Positions 34,019 to 41,698 of a DNA stretch of 41,698 bases are shown in pieces; within the stretch, counting starts at the first letter, position 1, and every line of letters starts with the position of its first letter. The position numbers and the translations under genes were made by a program. The stretch spans positions 1 to 41,698 of the forward strand of contig PNLP01000061.1 of the NCBI GenBank assembly GCA_013823135.1, written 5' to 3'. The stretch comes from Planctomycetaceae bacterium (GTDB lineage Bacteria; Planctomycetota; Planctomycetia; Gemmatales; Gemmataceae). The notes beneath the pieces were generated by a model. That model made no database searches and was not told the origin of the DNA. It saw nothing but the letters and a program-made list of their open reading frames with translations.

Positions 34019-34489
34019 GTGTCCGACCTCAGCCGATTCTCCGTCTCACTGGAGGCGGACCTGCTCGAAGCCTTCGACGTCTACGTGCGTGACGGCGAGT
34101 TCGCCACTCGCAGCGAAGCCATACGACAGTTGCTACGACAAACGTTAGCCCGGGATGCGTTCGAGGGTGATGACCGCCCCGTCACCGCGACGCTAACGAT
34201 CGTCTACGATCATCACCGCCCGCACCTCGTCGAGAAACTCCTCGAACTCCAGCACCAGTACCCGGGGCAAGTCGTCGCCTCGATGCACGTCCATCTCGAT
34301 CACGACCGCTGCATGGAAGTGATCGTTTTAAAAGGGCCAGGTGGGGAACTGAGGCATCTGGCGGCTTCGCTCCGTGGACTAAAGGGTGTTCACATGGGCG
34401 ATCTCGCTCTGGCCGGACCTATTGAACCCGAGCACAATCACCCACACGACCACCATCCGGACGATCACGGTCACTCACACAACAAGTGA
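34019..34489 (+). CDS. nikR: Nickel-responsive regulator NikR
   Basis: 156 residues from the GTG at 34019, with GTGGAG upstream. Residues 1-45 form the ribbon-helix-helix DNA-binding domain (RFSVSLEADLLEAFD, then 'RSEAIRQLLRQTL'). The C-terminal ACT-like domain keeps all four high-affinity nickel ligands: H79, H90, H92 and C98, equivalent to E. coli H76, H87, H89 and C95 with a constant offset of three. The extra C-terminal tail (~136-156) is very His/Asp-rich (EHNHPHDHHPDDHGHSHNK), beyond the usual length, and could bind or buffer metal. No nickel transporter or hydrogenase is adjacent, so its targets lie elsewhere, perhaps including itself. Confidence 0.95.
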   Translation: MSDLSRFSVSLEADLLEAFDVYVRDGEFATRSEAIRQLLRQTLARDAFEGDDRPVTATLTIVYDHHRPHLVEKLLELQHQYPGQVVASMHVHLDHDRCMEVIVLKGPGGELRHLAASLRGLKGVHMGDLALAGPIEPEHNHPHDHHPDDHGHSHNK

Positions 34490-34524
34490 TGTGACCTTGG
34501 TCGTGGTTCAAGTGAGATACACGC

Positions 34525-35172
34525 ATGCAATTTTGTGCTGCCTTGTTTGATTTCGATGGCACACTCGCCGATAGCTTCGCTGCGATTACCTCCAGCACCA
34601 ACCATGTCAGAACTCTCTATGGATTGCCCCCGTTGCCCGAGGCTGAGGTGCGGGTTCACGTTGGGTATGGTCTGGATGATCTCTTACGTGTGCTCGTTCC
34701 GGTTGCTCCAGTAGCAGAGTCAATTGTCAAGTATCGGAGCCATCACCAGATTGCGATGCTGACGGAGACGAAACTCATGCCGGGCGTCGCGGAGACGATA
34801 CCCGAACTAGCACGCCGCGGATTCCGGATGGCGGTTTGCAGCAATAAACGTGTCGAGTTCACTCGTGAACTCGTGCGTGCGCTCGGCTTGGATTCGTACT
34901 TCACAGCGGTGCTCGGCCCTGAGGACGTCGGGAACCAGCCGAAGCCGCATCCGGCGATGCTTCACGAGGGATTGACCCGGGTCGGGGCATCGTCGAGCGA
35001 GGCAGTGTACGTTGGCGACATGGCGGTGGATGTTCATACCGCCAAGGCAGCGGGCCTCCCGGTGTGGCTCGTGTTAGGTGGTGCGGCTGGGCATGAGGAT
35101 GCTGCTGCGTGCGGCCCCGACCGGGTGTTGGCCCACTTCGCGGAGATGTTGTCATTGCTGCCAGGTAGCTGA
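34525..35172 (+). CDS. HAD-family phosphatase, phosphoglycolate phosphatase-like
   Basis: 215 residues. HAD motif I is DFDGTLADS (nucleophile D9, acid/base D11), motif II is the Ser of 'VCSNKR', motif III is the Lys in 'NQPKPHP', and motif IV is GDMAVDV. A C1-type cap occupies ~15-85. The pattern fits phosphoglycolate phosphatase (Gph) or related sugar-phosphate phosphatases and pyrophosphatases. Substrate cannot be decided from the sequence. It is cytoplasmic. It lies 35 bases after nikR on the same strand and may share its transcript. Confidence 0.93.
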   Translation: MQFCAALFDFDGTLADSFAAITSSTNHVRTLYGLPPLPEAEVRVHVGYGLDDLLRVLVPVAPVAESIVKYRSHHQIAMLTETKLMPGVAETIPELARRGFRMAVCSNKRVEFTRELVRALGLDSYFTAVLGPEDVGNQPKPHPAMLHEGLTRVGASSSEAVYVGDMAVDVHTAKAAGLPVWLVLGGAAGHEDAAACGPDRVLAHFAEMLSLLPGS

Positions 35173-35210
35173 GCTTGAATGTAAGTCCCAAGACGGTTCT
35201 GGAGGTTGCC

Positions 35211-35867
35211 ATGTTCGTTTTGACGGCTTGCTTACTCGCCGTGCAACTCACAGAAATCCGTTGGAATGCGATCCTTGCGTGTCCGAAGGTATCCACACCG
35301 GGCTCCGCTGATGGGAGTGGCGTAGTGATCGGCGTGAAGGACGGGTTCGCATATCTGCTCACGGCAGATCACGTGGCGAAGTCCGACCTCGTTGAGTTGA
35401 AATTCACTTCGCGGGCCAACTACCCCAAACCCGCGTGGTTTGGTGATGGCGCCAAGGTTGTTGCGCGGTGGCCGGACCCCGACCTCGCATTGGTCCGTTT
35501 CCCAGTACGAGATCGCGAGGTGAGTGTGCTGTCAGTGGCACCTTCCTGGCAGCGTCCCAGGGCTTTCCCGGCGGAGTCTCTGAGTGTGGGTGTAGGCAGT
35601 GGGCAAGCAGCGACGGCGGTTCCGAATGGGATTGCGGGCAAGGACTTTGTTCGACGGGAAGGGAAGGGTGGGGCGTTCTTCTGGCGAACGGTTACACCTC
35701 CGGAATCGGGTCGATCTGGTGGGCCGCTTTTAGACAATCAAGGCCGAGTGATTGGCATCGCAGTGGCACAACGAGGTGGAGTGGGGTATTTCGCCCATCA
35801 TGACGAAATACTTGCAGCGTTAAAGCGTGATGGACATGCCTGGTTGATTCCCGTTGTCAAACCGTGA
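35211..35867 (+). CDS. Trypsin-like serine protease (S1 fold)
   Basis: 218 residues from the ATG at 35211, chosen because GGAGG lies five bases upstream; a TTG at 35175 is possible. A short N-terminal hydrophobic segment may be a signal or anchor. The catalytic triad of a trypsin-like fold is visible: H54 in 'LLTADHVAKS', D91 in 'DPDLALVRF' and S169 in ESGRSGGPLL, with 'GRVIGIAVAQRGGVGYF' following. It resembles the DegP/HtrA protease core without a PDZ domain. It probably acts in the periplasm or outside. It starts 38 bases after the HAD gene. Confidence 0.88.
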   Translation: MFVLTACLLAVQLTEIRWNAILACPKVSTPGSADGSGVVIGVKDGFAYLLTADHVAKSDLVELKFTSRANYPKPAWFGDGAKVVARWPDPDLALVRFPVRDREVSVLSVAPSWQRPRAFPAESLSVGVGSGQAATAVPNGIAGKDFVRREGKGGAFFWRTVTPPESGRSGGPLLDNQGRVIGIAVAQRGGVGYFAHHDEILAALKRDGHAWLIPVVKP

Positions 35868-35974
35868 ATCGTGCGTGCGTGCGAAAATTTGATGCAAATT
35901 ACGGAAACGGCATATTCTCTTCGCGTTTCGCCGGGTATACTTTTACTTGAGTCTTTGTGTCAGGGAGATTGCCC

Positions 35975-36211
35975 ATGCGGAAGTTCATTCTGGCTTTACC
36001 TGTCGTCGCACTTGCACTCGCGGCTGGTCTGCTGTTCAGCGGGGCAGGCGGAGCCTTTGCTGCTGCCGAGCCGATGGCTGCAACGGCACAAATCGCAGCA
36101 ACGACAGATGTTGCTCAAACCACACAGGATACTGCCCAAGATTGGAATGAGACAGCGGTGCGGCCCAAACCCAAACCGAAGCCCGTGAAATCTGTCCACA
36201 AGCGAAGATAA
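35975..36211 (+). CDS. Small secreted protein with basic proline-lysine tail
   Basis: 78 residues from the ATG at 35975, preceded by GGGAG. A signal peptide (MRKFILALPVVALALAAGLL, continuing to about residue 29) leads to an Ala/Thr/Gln-rich middle and a basic tail (RPKPKPKPVKSVHKRR). The mature protein is only about 50 residues. I do not recognise a family. The Lys-Pro tail could bind acidic polymers or membranes. It stands 45 bases before the O-antigen ligase-like gene. Confidence 0.7.
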   Translation: MRKFILALPVVALALAAGLLFSGAGGAFAAAEPMAATAQIAATTDVAQTTQDTAQDWNETAVRPKPKPKPVKSVHKRR

Positions 36212-36256
36212 GGTTTTCGCGAGTTCGAAGATTCGCTTTCGAGTGGTGGGGGGAGC

Positions 36257-38782
36257 ATGTTCACGGGGAAACCCGACCGTACGACCGCTCACAAACTGTG
36301 GTTGGCAGGTGGGTTTATTCTCCTCGGCTTGGTTTGCCTCTCCCCCTGGCCGTTTGGATCTGTTAGCGCAGATTGGCAACTTGTTGTCTCCTTCGGGCTC
36401 TTCATTCTCATCGGACTCTGGGCGACACACGCTCTGTACACCTCTCGTCTGTCGTACACGCCTGATATTTGCTCGTCGTGTCTGCTGGGTCTTGTCTTCC
36501 TTGCAGCAATTCAACTGCTTCCGCTACCTGAAGAGTTCGTTCGCATTTTCTCCCCGGCAACGGTGGAGCGGCACCGGAATCTTCTTCCGGAGATGACCGA
36601 GCTCCTCCCCGGTGAATCGGAGGCGACTGCGCCATCTCGCTCGGGTTGGGTGCGGTTGTCGGCTTCGCCCGCGAACACGCAAGATATGCTGGCGGAATTG
36701 CTCGCACTGTTCCTGGTCTATGCCACAGCCCGGAATTTCGTTGCATTTCTCTCACCCAAAGACTCACTCCAACAACTTGCCTGGGTCGCCTTTGCGACAG
36801 GCGTTGCACTCGCGTTGCTCGCGTTGCTCCAGACTCTTTCAGGCGACCACACTCGCGTCTTCTGGATGTTCCCTGTCGGCAGTCGCCCCTACGGTCCGTT
36901 TGTGAATAAGAACCATTTCGCATTCCAGATCAACCTGTTCATGGGCTTGACTGGGGGGCTTTTCATTACGGTAGCTCACCAGCGGGGATGGCGTTCCCCA
37001 ATGGGTTTGGGACTGCTCGGCGGATTGGGCCTCATGGTCACCGCCTTGGCATTCAGTGAATCGCGAGGTGGGATTATCGCAGCGGTGGCCTCTGCTGTAG
37101 TTGTCGGTTTGTTGGCATGGCTTCGTGGGAAGAGCCAGCAGCACCAGTCCGAGACTCAGGCGGGCTTGGTGCTGGCATTGGGCGTTATTGTGGTCGCGGG
37201 TGGCTTGATCGCCTGGTTAGGCGTTCACACCGTGGTCGATCGAATCGCGACCCTTTGGGGTGGGAATGCCGACAATCGGAGTGCGGATTGGCGTTCTGTC
37301 TGGCCGCTCGTGGAGCGATTCCCACTGACAGGTGTCGGCGCAGGTGCGCTTGCCGTTGCCGAACCGAGCGTCCGAACGCGTTCGGACATCACATATGTCT
37401 TCAACACCCTCGACAATGAATATCTTGAGGCTCTGGTCGAGGGGGGAATAGTCCGGCTGATGTTGACGCTGGGTCTTGGGCTCTCAGCGGTGTTGGTCTC
37501 ACTTCGTGGATATCGGCGCACTGGTGACCCACTTCTCCTCGGGTGTGCGTTCGGCCTGATCGCGGTGGGATTTCAAAGCGCGGGTGATTTCGGGTTGCAC
37601 ACCACGAGTGTCGCGTTGACTGCATCAGTGGTCGTCGCGTTTGCGACTGCGCGGGGGCGAAAACCGGAGGCTGTAACGCATCGCTCCGGTTCGGACGGGC
37701 CGAGACGGGGTGAGTGGGTTTTCAAAGATGGGTCTGCCTACTTTGCGGCAGGCTTGTTGCTCTTCGCGGGGGTAGCTCTTGTGCTCGCCGAATGGCGGAC
37801 ATACCGGGCTACAGAATATCGGGAGGTGGCCACGATTCTGCTCCGGTCAGGGTTGCCGGGATCGCGTGACGATGCGATACGCCTTCTGGAAGTCGCGACC
37901 CGTATTCGCCCGGATGACCCTGCGGCGTGGGAACTGTTGATGGTCTCGCACCTCGCCGCAGCCTTGGACCAACACCAACGGGTCAGTTCCGCGGTCACGG
38001 GTTGCGTTGTATTTGTGGATCTTGCGGAAATGTTGCCCACTAGCGACTCAAGCGGTCACCTCGCAGCAACGCTGCGGGCCGCTCGAAATCTGCGGGATCG
38101 CCAAAACCTCAGCCCGATGGCACACCTTACTCTTGGAACATTCGCGAACCAGTTCGCTCGCTCTGAACCTGGTGCAGCTCACTTCGCGAGGGCCAAGAGT
38201 ATTGCTGGGTATGATCCGGATGTGTGGTATCAGAGCGGCCGGGGTGCGGCCAACCAGGGAGATTGGGTCGCAGCGACAAGTGACTGGCGGGAGTCGCTCA
38301 TCCGCTCACGGAAGCGACTTGCACCCATCGTCTGGCAAGCCCGTTCCCACCTCTCACCCGAGGAACTCCGCGCTCGGGTTCTTCCGGACGATCCTGAAGT
38401 CTGGCTGGCTGCCACACCATTCGCGTTTGCAATTAGCGATCACGAAGGCCGAACTGGCTGGTTTCGAGCAGTTGCGGATCGTTTCGCAGCCAACGAGCCG
38501 ACAACCTTGTCAGGGTTCGTCGCCTGGAGCACTGCGTTGGATAAACTAGGTGATGTCTCAACTTCGTTGCGGCTCTGGCGACGGGCGGTGGAACGCTTTC
38601 CAGAAGAAGTGTTGGCACGCGACAAATTCGCAGATGCGTTGGCGGATGGAGAATATTATGAGGAAGCGATACCGGTTCTGGAGTGGCTGATTGCCAGGCA
38701 ACCTGAACGAAATGAGTATCGCGACCGCCTTGCCGCCGCTCACCATGCCCTGAAACTCAAGGCTGAGATCAATGCCCCTTGA
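36257..38782 (+). CDS. O-antigen ligase (Wzy_C)-like membrane protein with C-terminal TPRs
   Basis: 841 residues. The first ~460 residues contain about ten or more hydrophobic helices, beginning 'LAGGFILLGLVCLSPWPFG'. The Wzy_C/WaaL region shows 'GPFVNKNHFAFQINLFMGL' early and, after a soluble loop, 'TGVGAGALAVAEP' and 'FNTLDNEYLEALVEGGIVRL', the usual G.G......N.YLe.l.E.G signature. A further helix at ~495-515 precedes a C-terminal soluble part (~530-841) of TPR-like repeats ('AIRLLEVATRIRPDDPAAWELL', 'SEPGAAHFARAKSIAGYDPD'). It probably transfers or polymerises a lipid-linked polysaccharide at the cell surface. The TPR fusion suggests partner binding. GGGGGAG precedes the ATG. Confidence 0.88.
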   Translation: MFTGKPDRTTAHKLWLAGGFILLGLVCLSPWPFGSVSADWQLVVSFGLFILIGLWATHALYTSRLSYTPDICSSCLLGLVFLAAIQLLPLPEEFVRIFSPATVERHRNLLPEMTELLPGESEATAPSRSGWVRLSASPANTQDMLAELLALFLVYATARNFVAFLSPKDSLQQLAWVAFATGVALALLALLQTLSGDHTRVFWMFPVGSRPYGPFVNKNHFAFQINLFMGLTGGLFITVAHQRGWRSPMGLGLLGGLGLMVTALAFSESRGGIIAAVASAVVVGLLAWLRGKSQQHQSETQAGLVLALGVIVVAGGLIAWLGVHTVVDRIATLWGGNADNRSADWRSVWPLVERFPLTGVGAGALAVAEPSVRTRSDITYVFNTLDNEYLEALVEGGIVRLMLTLGLGLSAVLVSLRGYRRTGDPLLLGCAFGLIAVGFQSAGDFGLHTTSVALTASVVVAFATARGRKPEAVTHRSGSDGPRRGEWVFKDGSAYFAAGLLLFAGVALVLAEWRTYRATEYREVATILLRSGLPGSRDDAIRLLEVATRIRPDDPAAWELLMVSHLAAALDQHQRVSSAVTGCVVFVDLAEMLPTSDSSGHLAATLRAARNLRDRQNLSPMAHLTLGTFANQFARSEPGAAHFARAKSIAGYDPDVWYQSGRGAANQGDWVAATSDWRESLIRSRKRLAPIVWQARSHLSPEELRARVLPDDPEVWLAATPFAFAISDHEGRTGWFRAVADRFAANEPTTLSGFVAWSTALDKLGDVSTSLRLWRRAVERFPEEVLARDKFADALADGEYYEEAIPVLEWLIARQPERNEYRDRLAAAHHALKLKAEINAP

Positions 38783-38827
38783 CCGGGGACGTCTCGGTTC
38801 ATCTGAGAATGACTCAGGGGATTGGTT

Positions 38828-41461
38828 GTGCCCACACTACCCTTACCGATCTTGCCGAAGCGGCTCCCACTTGGGCCGCACTCACCAGCGACCGCCGCCC
38901 GGGTCTCACGTCAATTTCTTGAAGCAAGCGCTGCCGATACTGAAACGGTGCTCGGGGACCTCCGGTCTTCGAAGAGTGGTCTATCCGGAGAGGAGATCGC
39001 GCGGCGGTTGCATGAGGTCGGGCCGAATGTTGTCGCCAAGGATGAACGCCACCCCCGCATCAAACTCCTCCGCAGAGCGTTGGTCAACCCGCTGGTGATA
39101 TTGTTGGTGTTGCTGGCCGCGTCATCGTTTCTGACCGGCGACCTCCGGGCGGGGGGGGTAATTCTCCTCATGGTCGTGCTTGGTGTGGTGGTGCGATTTG
39201 TGCAGGAAGCCCGCGCCGACTCCGCAGCGGCCAAACTCCGGGCCATGATCAGTGTCCACGCAACCGTTGTTCGTGACGGCAGGTCGCAGGAAGTACCCAT
39301 CGCCGACTTGGTCCCCGGTGATATCGTCGAACTCGCCGCTGGGGACATGATTCCCGCTGATATTCGGCTCCTGTCGTGCAAGGATCTGTTCGTGATCCAG
39401 GGCAGCCTGACGGGCGAGTCGTTCCCCGTTGAGAAGTTCGCCCGTCGCGAGGACATCGGTACCCGCTCGCCCCTGGAGTTGACGAACGTTTGCTACCTGG
39501 GCACCAGCGTTGAGAGCGGAACCGCCAGCGCGGTGGTCGTGGCGACCGGGTTGAAGACTTTCCTGGGTGGTATCTCAACCTCACTCGTGGAAACCCAGGA
39601 ACCGACCAGTTTCGACCGCGGCATGGCACGGTTCACCTGGCTGATGATCTACTTCATCTTCGTCATGGTCCCCCTCGTGTTCCTCATCAATGGACTCACG
39701 AAGGGAGATTGGGCCGGGGCTTTCTTCTTCGCAATGGCGGTTGCGGTTGGGATGACTCCGGAGATGCTACCGATGATTGTCGCGGTGTGCCTCTCCAAAG
39801 GGGCAATTGCGATGTCACGCAAGAAAGTAATCGTCAAACGATTGAATGCGATCCAAAACCTCGGTGCCATGAACATCCTATGCACCGACAAGACCGGCAC
39901 CCTGACCCAGGATCGCATCATTCTTGAAAAGCACTGTGATGTCGCGTTGAAGGAAGACGACGAAGTGTTGACTCTTGCCTATCTGAATAGCCACTTCCAA
40001 ACGGGCCTCAAAAATCTGATGGATCGGGCTGTCCTGGCTCACGCCGAAGTGCACGCTCACCCCGCGTTTCCTGATTACGCGAAAGTCGATGAGATCCCTT
40101 TCGACTTTTCCCGCCGGCTCATGTCTGTCGTCGTCAAGACTCCCGGTGGCGGCCACAAGATCATCTGCAAAGGTGCCCCGGAGGAGATCTATAAACGGTG
40201 TAGTGGATTCGAACTCGAGGGTCAGATTTACCCGATGGATCACATGATTCTCGCCGATCTGAAGGAGGAGTTCGACCAACTCAGTTCCGACGGCTTTCGA
40301 GTTCTGGCGATCGCGCAACGCGATCTTGATCCCAAGGCGACCTACTCGAAGGATGACGAACGGGACATGACTCTGCGTGGGTATGTGGCTTTTCTCGATC
40401 CACCCAAGGAGACAGCTAGTGCGGCGATTGCCGCGCTCCAGGCCGATGGCGTTGTGGTCAAGGTGTTGACCGGTGACAACGAATTGGTGAGCCGCAAGAT
40501 TTGTCGGGAGGTTGGCATCGTCACAGACTTCGTACTCCTCGGAAGTCAAGTCGACTCCATGTCCGACGTTGAGTTGGCGGAAGCAGCCGCCAACTCAACT
40601 TTGCTCGCTCGACTTTCCCCGGCTCATAAGCAGCGGGTCATCAAGTGCCTTCAGGGCGCAGGAAACGTGGTCGGGTTCCTGGGTGATGGGATCAACGACG
40701 CACCAGCGCTCCGCGCCGCCGACGTTGGAATCTCTGTGGACACGGCAACGGACATTGCCAAGGAATCGGCCGATGCCATCCTGATGGAGAAGGATTTGCT
40801 CGTGCTGGAGGAGGGCGTCAGGGAAGGGCGAAAGGTGTTTGCCAACATCCTCAAATACGTCCGAATGGGGGCGAGTTCCAACTTTGGCAACATGTTCAGT
40901 GTCGTTGGTGCGAGTGTCTTCCTGCCATTCGTTCCCATGATCCCAATCCAGATCTTGACCAACAACTTACTTTATGATTTCTCGCAGGTCGCTATTCCCA
41001 CCGACGAAGTTGACCCAGAACAGGTTGCCCAGCCAAGGCCCTGGTCGATTGGTCAGATCACGCGGTACATCCTGTTCATCGGGCCATGCAGTTCCGTGTT
41101 CGATTACGTCACATTCTTCATGATGCTGTACGTCTTTGGGTGCTGGGATCCGGCGAACGCTTCTCTCTTCCAGACAGCCTGGTTTGTTGAGTCGTTGCTC
41201 ACCCAAACCTTGATCATTCACGTGATCCGAACGAATCGAATCCCCTTTATTCAAAGCCACGCGAGTTGGCCTCTGATCGTGACGACGGTGAGCGTCATGT
41301 TCATTGGGGCGACGCTACCGTTCTCCCCCGTCGGCCCACTGCTTGGGTTCACTCCTTTACCCTTGCACTACTGGCCACTCCTTGCGTTAATTCTGTTCAG
41401 TTATGTCTGTCTCACGCAGGCCGTGAAGTGGTCTCTTTTGCGCAAGGGGTGGGTGTCTTGA
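38828..41461 (+). CDS. mgtA: Magnesium-transporting P-type ATPase
   Basis: 877 residues from the GTG at 38828 (AGGGG upstream; a TTG two codons earlier is possible). It has the full P3B P-type ATPase layout: N-terminal cation ATPase domain; the actuator motif TGES ('GSLTGESFPVEKF'); TM4 with the magnesium-type signature 'VGMTPEMLPMIVAVCLSKG'; the phosphorylation site DKTGTLT (~residue 355); the nucleotide domain; the hinge GDGINDAPALRAADVGIS (~620); and six C-terminal helices. PEML in TM4 separates MgtA/MgtB from calcium pumps. It imports Mg2+ with ATP. It follows the ligase gene by 45 bases, and no Mg-sensing leader was seen. Confidence 0.96.
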   Translation: MPTLPLPILPKRLPLGPHSPATAARVSRQFLEASAADTETVLGDLRSSKSGLSGEEIARRLHEVGPNVVAKDERHPRIKLLRRALVNPLVILLVLLAASSFLTGDLRAGGVILLMVVLGVVVRFVQEARADSAAAKLRAMISVHATVVRDGRSQEVPIADLVPGDIVELAAGDMIPADIRLLSCKDLFVIQGSLTGESFPVEKFARREDIGTRSPLELTNVCYLGTSVESGTASAVVVATGLKTFLGGISTSLVETQEPTSFDRGMARFTWLMIYFIFVMVPLVFLINGLTKGDWAGAFFFAMAVAVGMTPEMLPMIVAVCLSKGAIAMSRKKVIVKRLNAIQNLGAMNILCTDKTGTLTQDRIILEKHCDVALKEDDEVLTLAYLNSHFQTGLKNLMDRAVLAHAEVHAHPAFPDYAKVDEIPFDFSRRLMSVVVKTPGGGHKIICKGAPEEIYKRCSGFELEGQIYPMDHMILADLKEEFDQLSSDGFRVLAIAQRDLDPKATYSKDDERDMTLRGYVAFLDPPKETASAAIAALQADGVVVKVLTGDNELVSRKICREVGIVTDFVLLGSQVDSMSDVELAEAAANSTLLARLSPAHKQRVIKCLQGAGNVVGFLGDGINDAPALRAADVGISVDTATDIAKESADAILMEKDLLVLEEGVREGRKVFANILKYVRMGASSNFGNMFSVVGASVFLPFVPMIPIQILTNNLLYDFSQVAIPTDEVDPEQVAQPRPWSIGQITRYILFIGPCSSVFDYVTFFMMLYVFGCWDPANASLFQTAWFVESLLTQTLIIHVIRTNRIPFIQSHASWPLIVTTVSVMFIGATLPFSPVGPLLGFTPLPLHYWPLLALILFSYVCLTQAVKWSLLRKGWVS

Positions 41462-41506
41462 GAGTCTTGAAGTCCTCCGCTCGCAGTGATTGCTGGCGTG
41501 GTTTGG

Positions 41507-41698
41507 ATGTGGCAAGAAGCGATTGTGAACGCCGAGCAGGCCCGGTTCAGCCCCGGGTGGGTAACCGTCCGGGCTACCTTTCAATTACCCACAACCTCGG
41601 TCCAACTGATCGAAGCCGAGGAGTATGTCGGCGAGCCGGGTGAGCCCGCGCCAGATTACCTCGTTGCCGGGCGGTGGGTCTTTTGCCCATGCCAGGTA
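41507..41698 (+). CDS. Partial hypothetical protein at window end
   Basis: An uninterrupted frame of 64 codons runs from the ATG at 41507 to the last base. It reads 'MWQEAIVNAEQARFSPGWVT' at the start, then 'LIEAEEYVGEPGEPAPDYLV' and 'GRWVFCPC'. The ribosome binding site is weak and no family is recognised. It begins 45 bases after the mgtA stop. It could be a chance frame; the sequence beyond the window would decide. Confidence 0.35.
   Translation, partial: MWQEAIVNAEQARFSPGWVTVRATFQLPTTSVQLIEAEEYVGEPGEPAPDYLVAGRWVFCPCQV

Noticed and set aside
38783..38827. Possible Mg-sensing leader before mgtA
   Set aside because: Only 45 bases separate it from the upstream gene, too short for a known M-box or mgtL leader; only a 5-bp stem is present.

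Overview
The window looks like a chromosome segment from a planctomycete, most likely a Gemmata-type member of the Gemmataceae. This is inferred from gene content rather than a marker gene. It contains two secreted sulfatases, a DUF1501 protein, a DUF1549/DUF1553 protein with cytochrome-like CxxCH motifs, a cytochrome-domain/WD40 protein, a DUF1559 pseudopilin-like protein, pre-peptidase C-terminal domains, a very large secreted propeller protein and an ECF sigma factor fused to a long membrane-anchored tail. No rRNA, tRNA, CRISPR array or intact mobile element was recognised.

Layout. 1-1185 is gene-poor, with a stem-loop and then a perfect 18-bp inverted repeat just before a sulfatase (1186-2781). 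A 31-bp perfect hairpin separates that gene from a convergent 1743-residue secreted protein (8270-3039, minus), whose start is preceded by an 18-bp palindrome. 8316-9198 is gene-poor. 9199-21939 is a seven-gene plus-strand operon: sigma factor with membrane tail, DNRLRE protein, DUF1501, pre-peptidase/TIG protein, DUF1549/DUF1553, cytochrome-WD40, PQQ-like propeller. Stop/start overlaps and short gaps suggest co-transcription. The products look like one exported or periplasmic assembly with its own sigma factor.

22179-26798 holds an FHA protein with a threonine-centred tandem repeat, a DUF1559 protein, and an overlapping trio (lipoprotein, polytopic membrane protein, membrane-TPR protein) whose function I do not recognise. 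27090-32221 is a minus-strand block (sulfatase, double endonuclease/phosphatase, DUF1398, MarR) bounded by a truncated IS4 transposase on the left and a decayed ISL3-type transposase start on the right, so it may be an inserted cassette. A MITE-like inverted-repeat element follows.

32659-41698 contains a WGR-like protein, a free-standing ECF sigma factor, NikR with a candidate operator, a HAD phosphatase, a trypsin-like protease, a small secreted basic-tailed protein, an O-antigen ligase/TPR protein, an MgtA-type magnesium P-type ATPase, and an open frame running off the right edge.

The best candidates for something undescribed are the sigma-led secreted operon (9199-21939), the lipoprotein/membrane/TPR trio (24200-26798), the repeat-bearing FHA protein, and the transposase-bounded sulfatase-MarR block. 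All functional calls come from reading motifs by eye, with no database search.
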